Shown here: in pieces, positions 49,567 through 57,874 of the stretch
Layout: the number at the start of each line of letters is the position of its first letter
Numbering within the stretch: the stretch's first letter is position 1
Source: Cloacibacterium sp047601505
GTDB taxonomy: Bacteria > Bacteroidota > Bacteroidia > Flavobacteriales > Weeksellaceae
DNA length: 64,000 nt
Direction of reading: 5' to 3'
Assembly: GCF_047601505.1 (NCBI RefSeq)
Contig: NZ_JASGJD010000001.1
Span: 806,001 to 870,000 of the forward strand
Notes under the pieces: model-generated
What the model saw: only the letters and a program-made list of their open reading frames with translations
Told to the model about the DNA's origin: nothing
Database searches by the model: none
Program-made: the position numbers and the translations under genes

Positions 49567-49878
49567 TTAATACCGGAACTGAACGTTATTGGCCTTCAGT
49601 TCTTCTATTGTAATTGTAGGAAAGATTTTATGCTCTAATTTCTTTACTACAAGCTGTGCTATTTTTTTGCACTGTATGCTGTCTTTAAATTGTTGATCGC
49701 CTATTGCAGCAGGAATGTTGGGCTGGTGTATTATAATTTTATTCTTTTTATAAATGTCGTAGAAATATCCTGATTCAGTTTTAGTGATTTTGATGTTAAA
49801 ATTTTTGTTAGGAGATTTATTACAAGCAATTATAGATAGTAGAGCAATTATAATAAAGCAATGATTAATCGTCTTCAT
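49567..49878 (-). CDS. DUF4907-family lipoprotein
   Basis: 103 residues: signal peptide with lipobox (CFIIIALLSIIACNK, Cys19), then a compact domain with ITKTESGYFYDIYKKNKIII, HQPNIPAAIGDQQFKDSIQC and KIAQLVVKKLEHKIFPTITI. This is the DUF4907 layout, whose function is unknown. Its start lies inside the 3' end of the kelch gene (14-base overlap), so the pair is translated together. DUF4907 and kelch proteins are, from memory, often neighbours in flavobacteria. Confidence 0.82.
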   Translation of the reverse strand: MKTINHCFIIIALLSIIACNKSPNKNFNIKITKTESGYFYDIYKKNKIIIHQPNIPAAIGDQQFKDSIQCKKIAQLVVKKLEHKIFPTITIEELKANNVQFRY

Positions 49879-50860
49879 TCAATTCGTCGTTTGGTTTTAG
49901 TTCCCAGATGTCATCAAAGTATTGCGAACCGCTGTTTCCAGTTAATACAAAACCTCTATTGTTGATAGAGAATGCACATGCACTTTCTCTTGCACTTCCT
50001 TCAAAATTATTTTTCTGAGTCCAGAAATCTGTTAAAGGATTATATTCCCAAGTTACTGTAGAAACACCACTTACGCTACCTGTTGCAATATAACCTTTGC
50101 CATTAATTGCAAATGCAGCAGGTGATGTACAATCTTGTGAACCTTCATCATCATCTCCATCGTTACTTGTGTCTTCTTTTCTAGTCCACGTTTCTGTTGT
50201 AGGATTAAATGCCCAGAAATCTGAAACCGTACTTCCATTGTTAGAGCCAAAACCTACATAAGCAATTTTATCAATTACAAAAACTGCAGCATCTCTTCTT
50301 TTTGTTCCGCCTAAGCTCACAATTTGAGACCAAGAGTTAGAAGATTCGTCGTATTTGTAAAAATCTTTTAATTCACTACCATCGTATCCTGTTCCTACGT
50401 AACCTTTGTCGTCAATTCCAAATCCTATTGCGGCATATCTTCCTGTACCAGGGAAATCTGCAACTTGAGCCCAAGAATTACTAGTAGGATTATATTTCCA
50501 AAAATCTTGTAATTTATTTAGTCCATCATATCCTGTTCCTACATATCCATTAGAAGAAGTATTGAATGCAACTGCAGAACTTCTTTTAACGCCAGGCATG
50601 TTGGCTTTTTGTGTCCAATAATTAAGGTCTGGGTCGTATTCCCAAAGGTCGTTGTAATAATTTTCTCCATCGTATCCGCCAGTAATGTATCCTTTGCTTC
50701 CAATTACAAAAGAAGCTGCGTTAGATCTAGGTTTTCCGTCTAAGTCGGATACTCTTACCCAGTTTCCAACATATTCGTCGTCGTCATCATTACTGCAACT
50801 TGTTAAAATAGATAAATTGTAGATGCTGAATAACAATAGTAATAAATGTTTGCCTTTCAT
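49865..50860 (-). CDS. Kelch-repeat lipoprotein
   Basis: 331 residues from the ATG at 50860; an in-frame ATG at 50878 gives a worse signal peptide. A lipobox ends in LTSCSNDDDDE (Cys22). The mature part is six or so kelch-like blades of about 47 residues, each with a GG/GYDG turn and a WxY/F closing strand (YITGGYDGENYYNDLWEYDP, GYVGTGYDGLNKLQDFWKYN, IAYVGFGSNNGSTVSDFWAF). It forms a beta-propeller anchored in the outer or inner membrane. It is probably a binding platform; enzymatic residues of galactose oxidase are not evident. Confidence 0.88.
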   Translation of the reverse strand: MKGKHLLLLLFSIYNLSILTSCSNDDDDEYVGNWVRVSDLDGKPRSNAASFVIGSKGYITGGYDGENYYNDLWEYDPDLNYWTQKANMPGVKRSSAVAFNTSSNGYVGTGYDGLNKLQDFWKYNPTSNSWAQVADFPGTGRYAAIGFGIDDKGYVGTGYDGSELKDFYKYDESSNSWSQIVSLGGTKRRDAAVFVIDKIAYVGFGSNNGSTVSDFWAFNPTTETWTRKEDTSNDGDDDEGSQDCTSPAAFAINGKGYIATGSVSGVSTVTWEYNPLTDFWTQKNNFEGSARESACAFSINNRGFVLTGNSGSQYFDDIWELKPNDELNEDD

Positions 50861-51088
50861 ATATAAAATTTTCAGCAAATGAACTTTAAAATAAAATAGG
50901 ATTGAAATTTTTTAGATGAATCGCGATAATTTGTAGATTTATTATGAAATTTTGTAGATAAATAGAATAAAGCTTTTTTTTATTTGTTTTTCTAAGAAAT
51001 CGGCTCATTCGTCTAAAGGTTTTAATGATTGGTATATAATTTTTTATATTATACTATAGTAAATGTATGTTTACACAAAAAAAAATCG

Positions 51089-52426
51089 ATGAAGAATTAT
51101 ATTATCGGGATATTTATTATAATAATTGGATTAGTATCTTGTGACGATTCCAGAAATGAATATTTGGCGGGAAGCAGTTGGGCAACTGCCGATTCTAGGG
51201 TTAAATTGATAGATACACTTACCCTTAAAATGTCTACCATTATGATGGATTCTGTAGCTACTTCTGGGCAGAGCGAAATTTTGGTGGGCAGAACTAAAGA
51301 TAATATTTTTGGAGAAGTAAAATCGTCTTCTCTTTTCGAGGTAACACCTGCTAGCTATAGCATTACTAACAAAACTACCGCTGTTTATGATTCTTTGGTC
51401 TTGTATCTAACGTATAATGATAACTATTATTATGGTGATACTCTTAAAACATTTAAACTTTCTGTTTATCCTTTAGAAAATAGAATTAAACTTAATACAG
51501 ATGGAAGTTTGTATAATACATCTAAGTTTAAGTATTCTTCTAACGAGATTGGTAATATTAGTTTTTTACCTAGACCTACAAAAACAGATAATTATTTGAA
51601 AATAAATTTGGATAATTCTTACGGATTGTCGCTATTTAATTTAATAAAAACGGGTAATGTAGACAGTCAGGAGTATTTTCTTAACTTTTTTAAAGGTTTA
51701 GCTCTTGTTCCAGGTAGTACCAATGAGGCATTTTTGAATTTTGGTATTGGGGATACCATAGATTTAACAGACGAAGACATCACCACAGTAATGAGAATGT
51801 ACTATCATGCCAAAGCAGATAATGGTACAGATGTTACCAAATACACATTAGATTTTAATATAAATACAACCTACCAATACAATCAAATAGATTATGATTT
51901 TTCTAATTCGGAACTTCAGAATCTTACACCTAAAAATCCATTAAATTCAAAATCTTTAGGAAATAAAGCTTATCAGTTCTCGGCAATTGGGATTTATACC
52001 AAAGTTGAGGTTCCTTATATTAATGATATTCTCAATCTATATCCTAATGTTTCTATTCTGGATGCTAATCTTAACGTGAAACCAGTATTTGGAAGTTACG
52101 ATAAAAAATATTACTTGCCAGAGAGTTTAAATTATTATTTGGCAGATAAAACTAATAGTATTTTGAGTTCTTTTACAAGTTCTAGCGGAGAAGAAGTTAC
52201 TATTACGCTTTCTACAGATAATGAGTTTCAGGATAATAGTCAATATACTTTTTCTCTTACAGATTATCTCAAAACCATGACGGCAAATAGTTCTAGCGCA
52301 ACAGGTAGAAGTATTTTACTCTATCCAACAACTTATAAAGAACAAAAAATTAAAAGATTGGTAATTGGTGATTCTAAAAATACTACCAACAAATCTAATA
52401 TAAAGTTATACTTACTAGGATATTAA
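51089..52426 (+). CDS. DUF4270-family lipoprotein
   Basis: 445 residues from the ATG at 51089, which starts the signal peptide (YIIGIFIIIIGLVSCDDS, lipobox Cys). The in-frame upstream ATG at 51029 would prepend an unlikely hydrophobic leader. The body matches DUF4270: LIDTLTLKMSTIMMDSVATS, EILVGRTKDNIFGEVKSSSL, YDSLVLYLTYNDNYYYGDTL and the C-terminal RLVIGDSKNTTNKSNIKLYL. Function unknown. It is divergent from the kelch/DUF4907 operon (228-base gap) and 9 bases before the barrel gene, which it probably partners. Confidence 0.85.
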   Translation: MKNYIIGIFIIIIGLVSCDDSRNEYLAGSSWATADSRVKLIDTLTLKMSTIMMDSVATSGQSEILVGRTKDNIFGEVKSSSLFEVTPASYSITNKTTAVYDSLVLYLTYNDNYYYGDTLKTFKLSVYPLENRIKLNTDGSLYNTSKFKYSSNEIGNISFLPRPTKTDNYLKINLDNSYGLSLFNLIKTGNVDSQEYFLNFFKGLALVPGSTNEAFLNFGIGDTIDLTDEDITTVMRMYYHAKADNGTDVTKYTLDFNINTTYQYNQIDYDFSNSELQNLTPKNPLNSKSLGNKAYQFSAIGIYTKVEVPYINDILNLYPNVSILDANLNVKPVFGSYDKKYYLPESLNYYLADKTNSILSSFTSSSGEEVTITLSTDNEFQDNSQYTFSLTDYLKTMTANSSSATGRSILLYPTTYKEQKIKRLVIGDSKNTTNKSNIKLYLLGY

Positions 52427-52435
52427 GCTAATAAA

Positions 52436-53671
52436 ATGAAGAATAAAATATTAATATTAAGCTTTTCGCTTATTGTAATTTTCTATAAATCTCAGAGTGC
52501 TTCTGCCTATTCCTATTTCGGAATTGGTGTGATGGATAATGTTGATAATGCTAGAAATTTATCACTCGGAGGAACTGGTCTTGCTTTAGATTCAGAAAGC
52601 AATATCAATTTCAAAAATCCGGCAACAAACGTAGAATTTATGCCAGGTATCGCAATTCTAGATGTTGGAGGCGTCGTAAAATATAATACCACAACAAGTA
52701 GTGGTGCCAAAGACAAACGTTTTCTTTCCAATTATAACAATCTGGGAATAGGTTTCAGAATAACTCCCAAAATGTTTTTCACCGCTAGTTTGCAGCCAAC
52801 TTCTACATCAGATTACAAAATAAGTTCTACTGCACCAATCGAAGGTACCACACTTCAATATCCTGTTTATTTAGAAGGAAGTGGAGGAATTGCTAATGTT
52901 GCGGTAGGATTGTCGTATAAAATTTTGAAAGATTTTTCTTTAGGTTTAAAACTAAGAAATAATTTCGGAAGCATCACGCGTACAGAAAATATTGCCGTAG
53001 GTTCTTCTACTTTAACGGATGTAAAAGTTATTAAGAACGAATATTATACTGGATTTGGCTCTCAGTTTGGATTTTTTTATAAAAAAACATTGAAAGATAA
53101 TCTTAGCAGTATTTCCATTGGAGGAACTTTTGATTTTAAAACAAAGCTTACTGGCGAAGGTACACTTAAAGAAACTCACAATGCAGATAGCGAAACAATA
53201 AAAGATGTAAAATACACTATTGGAGATACTTATTTACCAAAAGAATACGGAATTGGAGCGAGTTATCTTCATAAAAACAAATGGATGGCAACGGTGGATT
53301 TTCAAAATAAAAATTGGGAAGGACTTCAATATGGTTCTACCTACGAAAAATATTATAACCAACAAATCTATTCTTTAGGTTTAGAAATTTTACCTCAAAA
53401 AAGAAACTATACAAGCATTTCTGATGGTTTTGTTTATCGTTTAGGAGCTAATTATGATACAGGATATTACAAAATAAGCTCAATAAAAATTGATAAATTT
53501 GAAGCTTCTGCCGGTCTTGGTATTCCTTTGAAAAATGGTTTTATGCTAAACGTTGGTTACAGCTACGGAGTGAGAGGAATGAGCAGTGCCATTATTAAAG
53601 AAAATTATCACAGTATTAATTTAAGTCTTAATTTCGTAAACCGTTGGTTCCAAAAAACATATTATCAATAA
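52436..53671 (+). CDS. FadL/OmpP1-like outer-membrane protein
   Basis: 411 residues with signal peptide (ILILSFSLIVIFYKSQSASA). The N-terminal YSYFGIGVMDNVDNARNLSL, GGTGLALDSESNINFKNPAT and NLGIGFRITPKMFFTASLQP follow the pattern of FadL/OmpP1-type barrels seen near DUF4270 genes. Repeated strand motifs continue to a C-terminal Tyr/Gln. It is translated with the DUF4270 gene. The substrate is unknown; a hydrophobic ligand channel is the family expectation. Confidence 0.8.
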   Translation: MKNKILILSFSLIVIFYKSQSASAYSYFGIGVMDNVDNARNLSLGGTGLALDSESNINFKNPATNVEFMPGIAILDVGGVVKYNTTTSSGAKDKRFLSNYNNLGIGFRITPKMFFTASLQPTSTSDYKISSTAPIEGTTLQYPVYLEGSGGIANVAVGLSYKILKDFSLGLKLRNNFGSITRTENIAVGSSTLTDVKVIKNEYYTGFGSQFGFFYKKTLKDNLSSISIGGTFDFKTKLTGEGTLKETHNADSETIKDVKYTIGDTYLPKEYGIGASYLHKNKWMATVDFQNKNWEGLQYGSTYEKYYNQQIYSLGLEILPQKRNYTSISDGFVYRLGANYDTGYYKISSIKIDKFEASAGLGIPLKNGFMLNVGYSYGVRGMSSAIIKENYHSINLSLNFVNRWFQKTYYQ

Positions 53672-53691
53672 GAGTAAAAAAGTAAAAATTT

Positions 53692-54024
53692 TTATTCTCT
53701 ATCAAATCTTGCCAGTTTTTTTTCTATCCAAATGGTTGCCAAAGGGAAAAATGCCGCTAAAAGCGCAAATATAGAATCCTCGTCGTCCCATTTGTAGAAT
53801 TTTCTGGCAGGAAATGCTAAAAACAAGTACAAGGTAAAAAATAATCCGTGTACGTTTCCAATGAAAATAATGTAAGTTAGAGGCAAAATACCTTCTTTGT
53901 CTTCGCGTATCCAAATCATTCCTACAAAAAGTAAAAACCAAGAAATTGCTTCAGCAAAACATACTTGGTGAAACCATTTCATTACTTTTTCTTGAGGATA
54001 TTTTGAGAAGAATTCTTCAATCAT
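53692..54024 (-). CDS. DUF3817-family membrane protein
   Basis: 110 residues, starting at 54024 (MIEEFFSKYPQEKVMKWFHQ), one base after the upstream stop codon; an earlier ATG at 54048 would overlap the previous gene by 23 bases and add only polar residues. Three transmembrane helices are predicted (AEAISWFLLFVGMIWI, ILPLTYIIFIGNVHGLFFTL, FALLAAFFPLATIWI). This is the DUF3817 layout; function unknown. It follows the next gene tightly. Confidence 0.82.
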   Translation of the reverse strand: MIEEFFSKYPQEKVMKWFHQVCFAEAISWFLLFVGMIWIREDKEGILPLTYIIFIGNVHGLFFTLYLFLAFPARKFYKWDDEDSIFALLAAFFPLATIWIEKKLARFDRE

Positions 54025-54025
54025 A

Positions 54026-54451
54026 TTATTCTTCTTCTCCATTAACAAAGACTTTAGTATCTATAAATTCGTAAGTTTCTCCTACCATTGAAGAATCTAC
54101 TATTTTATATTTGACACTGTTTTTTGACGGAAAAGAGTATGTATAAATATCCGTATTGCCGGAGTAAAAATGTAATTCATAATATTTACCATCTTCAATC
54201 CACCATTGTCCTGTTTCTACTGTTGATGTTACTTTGCAATCCTTTATCATGTTAAACATTATGGAAAAAGTGCCATCTGGAAACCTTGTAAGCACCCAAT
54301 ATTTCGACACACCATTTATTTGTTGGTCGGTTTCATTTCCCTTCCAAGTGCCAACTAATTTTTGGTCAATTTTGTTTGGCAAAATTTTACTTGTTTGTGA
54401 GAAAAATAGTGAGCTTATAAAAACAAAGAATAGTAAAAAAAATTTTTTCAT
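54026..54451 (-). CDS. Secreted lipocalin-like small protein
   Basis: 141 residues with signal peptide (FFLLFFVFISSLFFSQ). The body LVGTWKGNETDQQINGVSKY followed by strand-rich segments (WVLTRFPDGTFSIMF, VETGQWWIEDGKYYELHFYS) is like a lipocalin barrel of eight strands. No conserved ligand residues are recognised. Six bases after the next upstream gene and one base before the DUF3817 start. Confidence 0.7.
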   Translation of the reverse strand: MKKFFLLFFVFISSLFFSQTSKILPNKIDQKLVGTWKGNETDQQINGVSKYWVLTRFPDGTFSIMFNMIKDCKVTSTVETGQWWIEDGKYYELHFYSGNTDIYTYSFPSKNSVKYKIVDSSMVGETYEFIDTKVFVNGEEE

Positions 54452-54457
54452 AACAAA

Positions 54458-55291
54458 TTATTTATAAAAGATTAAAACTTTCATTTTGCTTTTCACAGGA
54501 AAGCCTTTGTAAGTGGCTGTTTTCCATTTGGAAGTTTCTATGAATTTTTTAAAAGAGTTTAATAAGTAAGAACTGTAAATATAATTCTTTTTTTGTTTAA
54601 GTTCAAGTTCAATAGATAATTTTGAAATATTCCCTTTGGTGTCTAGTATAAAGCTAGCTTCTGCATAAGAATATTTATCATCGTTTTTTCTAACTATAAA
54701 ATCTTTAGGATAATCAAAGTTTTTAATGTAGTCAGACTCTGTCATTTGCATCATTTCATTGTAATTTTTTGCAGGGACATATCTAGATTCTTGATCACAT
54801 TCTTCAAATTCAAATATTCTATTAGGATTATTTTCTACAAATTTTTTTACAGCTATTTTTTTTAGGTTTTCAATAAAATTTTTACCATATTTTTTATCAA
54901 TGATTCTATTCATTTCCCATTGAAAGCAATTGTCGGGAATTCCAAAACAATTTCCTAAAATATATCCTCCATACCCAATATTGTTTTTTCTTAGGATTTC
55001 AATAAATTCTTTCTCGGGAAGAAAAAAATCTTCGGTCATTGCTGGCGTTGGAATAGATAATGAGTAAGTTAAGTTAAATTTAGATTCTTCCACTGCTCTT
55101 AAAGAATCTTTTTTACATTTTGAATTTGCATATTTCAGTTCTTCCCTTAAAACTTTTTTGTAGTCTGAAATGTTTATTGAGTCTATTTCAGAATGGGTAG
55201 TGTCTATAATTGTTTTAGCATTGTAAACTTGTTGAGTGAAATATGAATTTTGGGTGAAAATAAATATTAAAAGGAATAGAATTTTTTTCAT
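54458..55291 (-). CDS. Secreted protein with a TonB C-terminal-like domain
   Basis: 277 residues from the ATG at 55291 (signal peptide KILFLLIFIFTQNSYFTQQ); an in-frame ATG at 55327 is weaker. Central Cys-containing helices (CFGIPDNCFQWEMNRIIDKK, residues about 95-115) precede the C-terminal domain ASFILDTKGNISKLSIELEL and SSYLLNSFKKFIETSKWKTA followed by VKSKMKVLIFYK, which resembles the fold of TonB energy transducers. There is no Pro-rich linker and no inner-membrane anchor other than the signal peptide, so it may be periplasmic. The role is unknown. Confidence 0.7.
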   Translation of the reverse strand: MKKILFLLIFIFTQNSYFTQQVYNAKTIIDTTHSEIDSINISDYKKVLREELKYANSKCKKDSLRAVEESKFNLTYSLSIPTPAMTEDFFLPEKEFIEILRKNNIGYGGYILGNCFGIPDNCFQWEMNRIIDKKYGKNFIENLKKIAVKKFVENNPNRIFEFEECDQESRYVPAKNYNEMMQMTESDYIKNFDYPKDFIVRKNDDKYSYAEASFILDTKGNISKLSIELELKQKKNYIYSSYLLNSFKKFIETSKWKTATYKGFPVKSKMKVLIFYK

Positions 55292-55332
55292 GGTTATTAT
55301 TTTTTTAAGAAGATAATTAATTATCACACAAC

Positions 55333-55929
55333 TTACTTATAAAATGAGCTCCCGTCTAAATATTCAAAAACTTCTGGCGGAAGCATTGGTCTTACATTTT
55401 TACCTTCTTTAATCATTTTTCTAATTTCTGTTGCAGAAAGTTCTATAATTGGAGCATTAATTAAAGAAATATTTTCATGATTTCGCAATTCTGAATCGTT
55501 CAGCGAAGTTGAAACGTTGCCTTCAAAAGTTCTGGGATACACAATGATTTGATAATCTGATACTAATTTTTCATAATTTTTCCATTTGGGGAGACTTTTT
55601 AAATTGTCTTCGCCCATAATAAGTGCAAAAGAATAATCAGGATATTTCTCGTTGAGGTAAGTAAGCGTATCAATGGTATAACTTGGTTTTGGCAAAGAAA
55701 ATTCTATGTTAGAAGCACGCATTTTTGGGTAATTTTTCACCGAAAGTTGCACCATATCTAATCTATTGTGGTCGTTTAGAAGAGATTTTTTGTCTTTGAA
55801 AGGATTTTGAGGTGAAACCACAAACCAAAGTTCTTCCATATCAGAATTTTCTAAAATGTAATTTGCCAAAATCAAATGCCCAATATGAATGGGATTAAAA
55901 GAGCCAAAAAATAGTCCGATTTTTTTCAT
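55333..55929 (-). CDS. nadD: Nicotinate-nucleotide adenylyltransferase
   Basis: 198 residues from the ATG at 55929, giving MKKIGLFFGSFNPIHIGHL at the N-terminus; an upstream in-frame ATG at 56007 would add a non-conserved leader. It makes NaAD from NaMN and ATP in NAD synthesis. The nucleotidyl-transferase motif is GSFNPIHIGH (11-20 or so) and the C-terminal phosphate site ELSATEIRKMI. LWFVVSPQNPFKDKKSL is the substrate loop. A repeat-like 20-base string lies inside the gene at 55497-55516, in the region coding GNVSTSLNDSE. Confidence 0.93.
   Translation of the reverse strand: MKKIGLFFGSFNPIHIGHLILANYILENSDMEELWFVVSPQNPFKDKKSLLNDHNRLDMVQLSVKNYPKMRASNIEFSLPKPSYTIDTLTYLNEKYPDYSFALIMGEDNLKSLPKWKNYEKLVSDYQIIVYPRTFEGNVSTSLNDSELRNHENISLINAPIIELSATEIRKMIKEGKNVRPMLPPEVFEYLDGSSFYK
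55497..55516. repeat. Repeat-like string inside nadD
   Basis: CGTTCAGCGAAGTTGAAACG resembles the intergenic element at 19270-19289 (about 16 of 20 positions alike). It encodes a non-conserved loop of NadD. Confidence 0.35.
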
Positions 55930-55996
55930 TTTTCTTTTTTTGTTGAATGTTTGGGTTAGATGTTTAGAGAATTTTACACCCAACATCCAGCATCTA

Positions 55997-57709
55997 TCAT
56001 CCCACAAATTTTACAGCACGAATATTCAAATAATACGTTACATTTCCTTTCCAATGGTTTTCTTCTACCGTAAAAGCGATGTCGAAAGATTTGGATTTGA
56101 AATCTTCCATGTAATCGCCTAATTTAAAGCCAATACATTCTATGTTTCTTCCAGAAACAGGCTGATGAATATAAAATTTAACATGATTGCCATCTTTTCC
56201 CATTTGTTTTACATAACCCGAAATTTTTTGATTTCTGAGTTCTAAAACTGGTTTCATATTTTGTGGACCAAAGGGCGCTAATTTTCTGTGGAAATTAAAA
56301 AATTCTCTGTTAAGGTCTTCAATTTCAATTACAGTATCAATGGTGATAGAAGGTTCTTTTTGATGCTCTTTAATTCTTTCGGAAACTACTTTTTCAAATT
56401 TTATTTTAAAATCTTCAAACTTTTCTTTTTCCATAGAAAGTCCAGCAGCACCTTGGTGTCCGCCAAATTTTAAAAAATATTCGCTGCAAAGTTCTAGCGC
56501 TTCGTGTACATCAAAATCTGAGACACTTCTTGCGGAAGCTACCATTTCGCCATTATTTCCGTCGGTAAAAACAAGTGTTGGTTTGTAGTAAACTTCGGTA
56601 AGTCTAGAAGCTACAATTCCTATTACTCCTTTGTTCCAATCAGGATGATAAACAATGGTAGAAAAGTTATTCTCTTGTTTGGTTTCTATCACTTGGTTGG
56701 TAGCAGAAAGTGTGATGTTGGCATCTAATTCTCTTCTAGAGTCGTTTAAATCTACTATTTCGTTTACAATTTGGTGTGCGTTTTTCAAATTATCCGAAAT
56801 CATTAATTCTACAGCTGCTTTTCCGTGCGAAATTCTACCTGCGGCATTAATTTTTGGTGCAATTTCAAAAACAATATTCGAAATATCAAACGTAGAAATT
56901 TTTTCTTGAGGAATTAGAAGCCTTAAACCTAAATTTCTGGTTTTTCTCAATGTTTTTAAGCCTAATTTAGCCAAAACTCTGTTTTCACCAGTCATTGCAA
57001 CAATATCAGCAGCAATAGAAATGGCGAGTAAATCTGTTAAATCGTATAATTCGCTTTCTGGGATTTTATATATCGTATTTAATCCTTGGCAAAGTTTAAA
57101 ACCAACGCCACAGCCAGAAAGTTCTTTGTATGGATATCTGCAATCGTTTCTTTTTGGGTCTAAAACAGCGTAAGCTTTTGGTAATTCGTCACCTGGTAAG
57201 TGGTGGTCGCAAATAATAAAATCTATTCCTAAAGAATTAGCATAATCTATTTTATCTGCGGCTTTTATTCCGCAATCTAAAGCGATAATTAAACCGAAAT
57301 CATTTTCTTTAGCATAGTTAATTCCTTCGTCTGAAATGCCGTAGCCTTCTAGATTTCTATCGGGAATGTAAAAATCTAAATATTTTTTATCTACGATTTT
57401 AGAAAGGTAAAGGTACATTAGCGCAACGGCTGTAGTGCCATCTACATCGTAGTCTCCGTAAACGAGGATTTTTTCACCATTTTCTATAGCAGAAGCAATT
57501 CTTTCGACTGCTTTTTGCATGTCTGCCATTAAAAACGGACTGTGGATATCTTCTAATTTTGGTTTGAAGAATTCTCTAGCTTTTTGGTAGTTGTCAATAT
57601 CTCTTAAAACCAATATTTTAGATTCTAGAGTTCCAAAGCCGATTGAAGAACTGATGCTATCTACAATTTCTTCATCTGGTTCTGGTTTGTATATCCATTT
57701 TAAACTCAT
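55997..57709 (-). CDS. recJ: Single-stranded-DNA-specific exonuclease RecJ
   Basis: 570 residues, the usual length. 5'-3' exonuclease of recombination and mismatch repair. DHH motifs: LVYGDYDVDGTTAVALM (DYDVDG), the LIIALDCGI motif and IICDHHLPGD (DHH), NAAGRISHGKAAVEL and, in the DHHA1 domain, GGHQGAAGLSM. The OB-fold region follows (residues about 460-560). It is transcribed from near 57717 (TAAATTTG on the minus strand) and is followed 67 bases later by nadD. Confidence 0.95.
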   Translation of the reverse strand: MSLKWIYKPEPDEEIVDSISSSIGFGTLESKILVLRDIDNYQKAREFFKPKLEDIHSPFLMADMQKAVERIASAIENGEKILVYGDYDVDGTTAVALMYLYLSKIVDKKYLDFYIPDRNLEGYGISDEGINYAKENDFGLIIALDCGIKAADKIDYANSLGIDFIICDHHLPGDELPKAYAVLDPKRNDCRYPYKELSGCGVGFKLCQGLNTIYKIPESELYDLTDLLAISIAADIVAMTGENRVLAKLGLKTLRKTRNLGLRLLIPQEKISTFDISNIVFEIAPKINAAGRISHGKAAVELMISDNLKNAHQIVNEIVDLNDSRRELDANITLSATNQVIETKQENNFSTIVYHPDWNKGVIGIVASRLTEVYYKPTLVFTDGNNGEMVASARSVSDFDVHEALELCSEYFLKFGGHQGAAGLSMEKEKFEDFKIKFEKVVSERIKEHQKEPSITIDTVIEIEDLNREFFNFHRKLAPFGPQNMKPVLELRNQKISGYVKQMGKDGNHVKFYIHQPVSGRNIECIGFKLGDYMEDFKSKSFDIAFTVEENHWKGNVTYYLNIRAVKFVG

Positions 57710-57792
57710 AATCTCACAAATTTACAGAAAATATTTTACAAAAGTTTATAGATTAATTCTATTGAAAATTAGCAATAATTTTATAACAGAAC

Positions 57793-57829
57793 ACAAAAAA
57801 TAAAACCGCTCAAAAATATTGAACGGTTT
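57793..57829 (-). terminator. Terminator of the ABC-F gene
   Basis: On the minus strand, a stem of AAACCG / CGGTTT with an inner TTGA / TCAA pair around one mismatch, followed by a T-rich tract, 46 bases past the stop of the ABC-F gene. Confidence 0.75.
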
Positions 57830-57874
57830 CTATTATAACTTTCGTTTTTGTTTATCGAATTATAACTTTTACGT

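Noticed and set aside
51029..51088. Longer DUF4270 protein starting at 51029
   Set aside because: It adds a second, non-signal hydrophobic stretch ahead of the lipoprotein signal peptide.
55930..56007. Longer NadD starting at 56007
   Set aside because: The extra 26 residues are not like any nucleotidyl-transferase, and it would overlap the 3' end of recJ; the conserved N-terminus begins at 55929.
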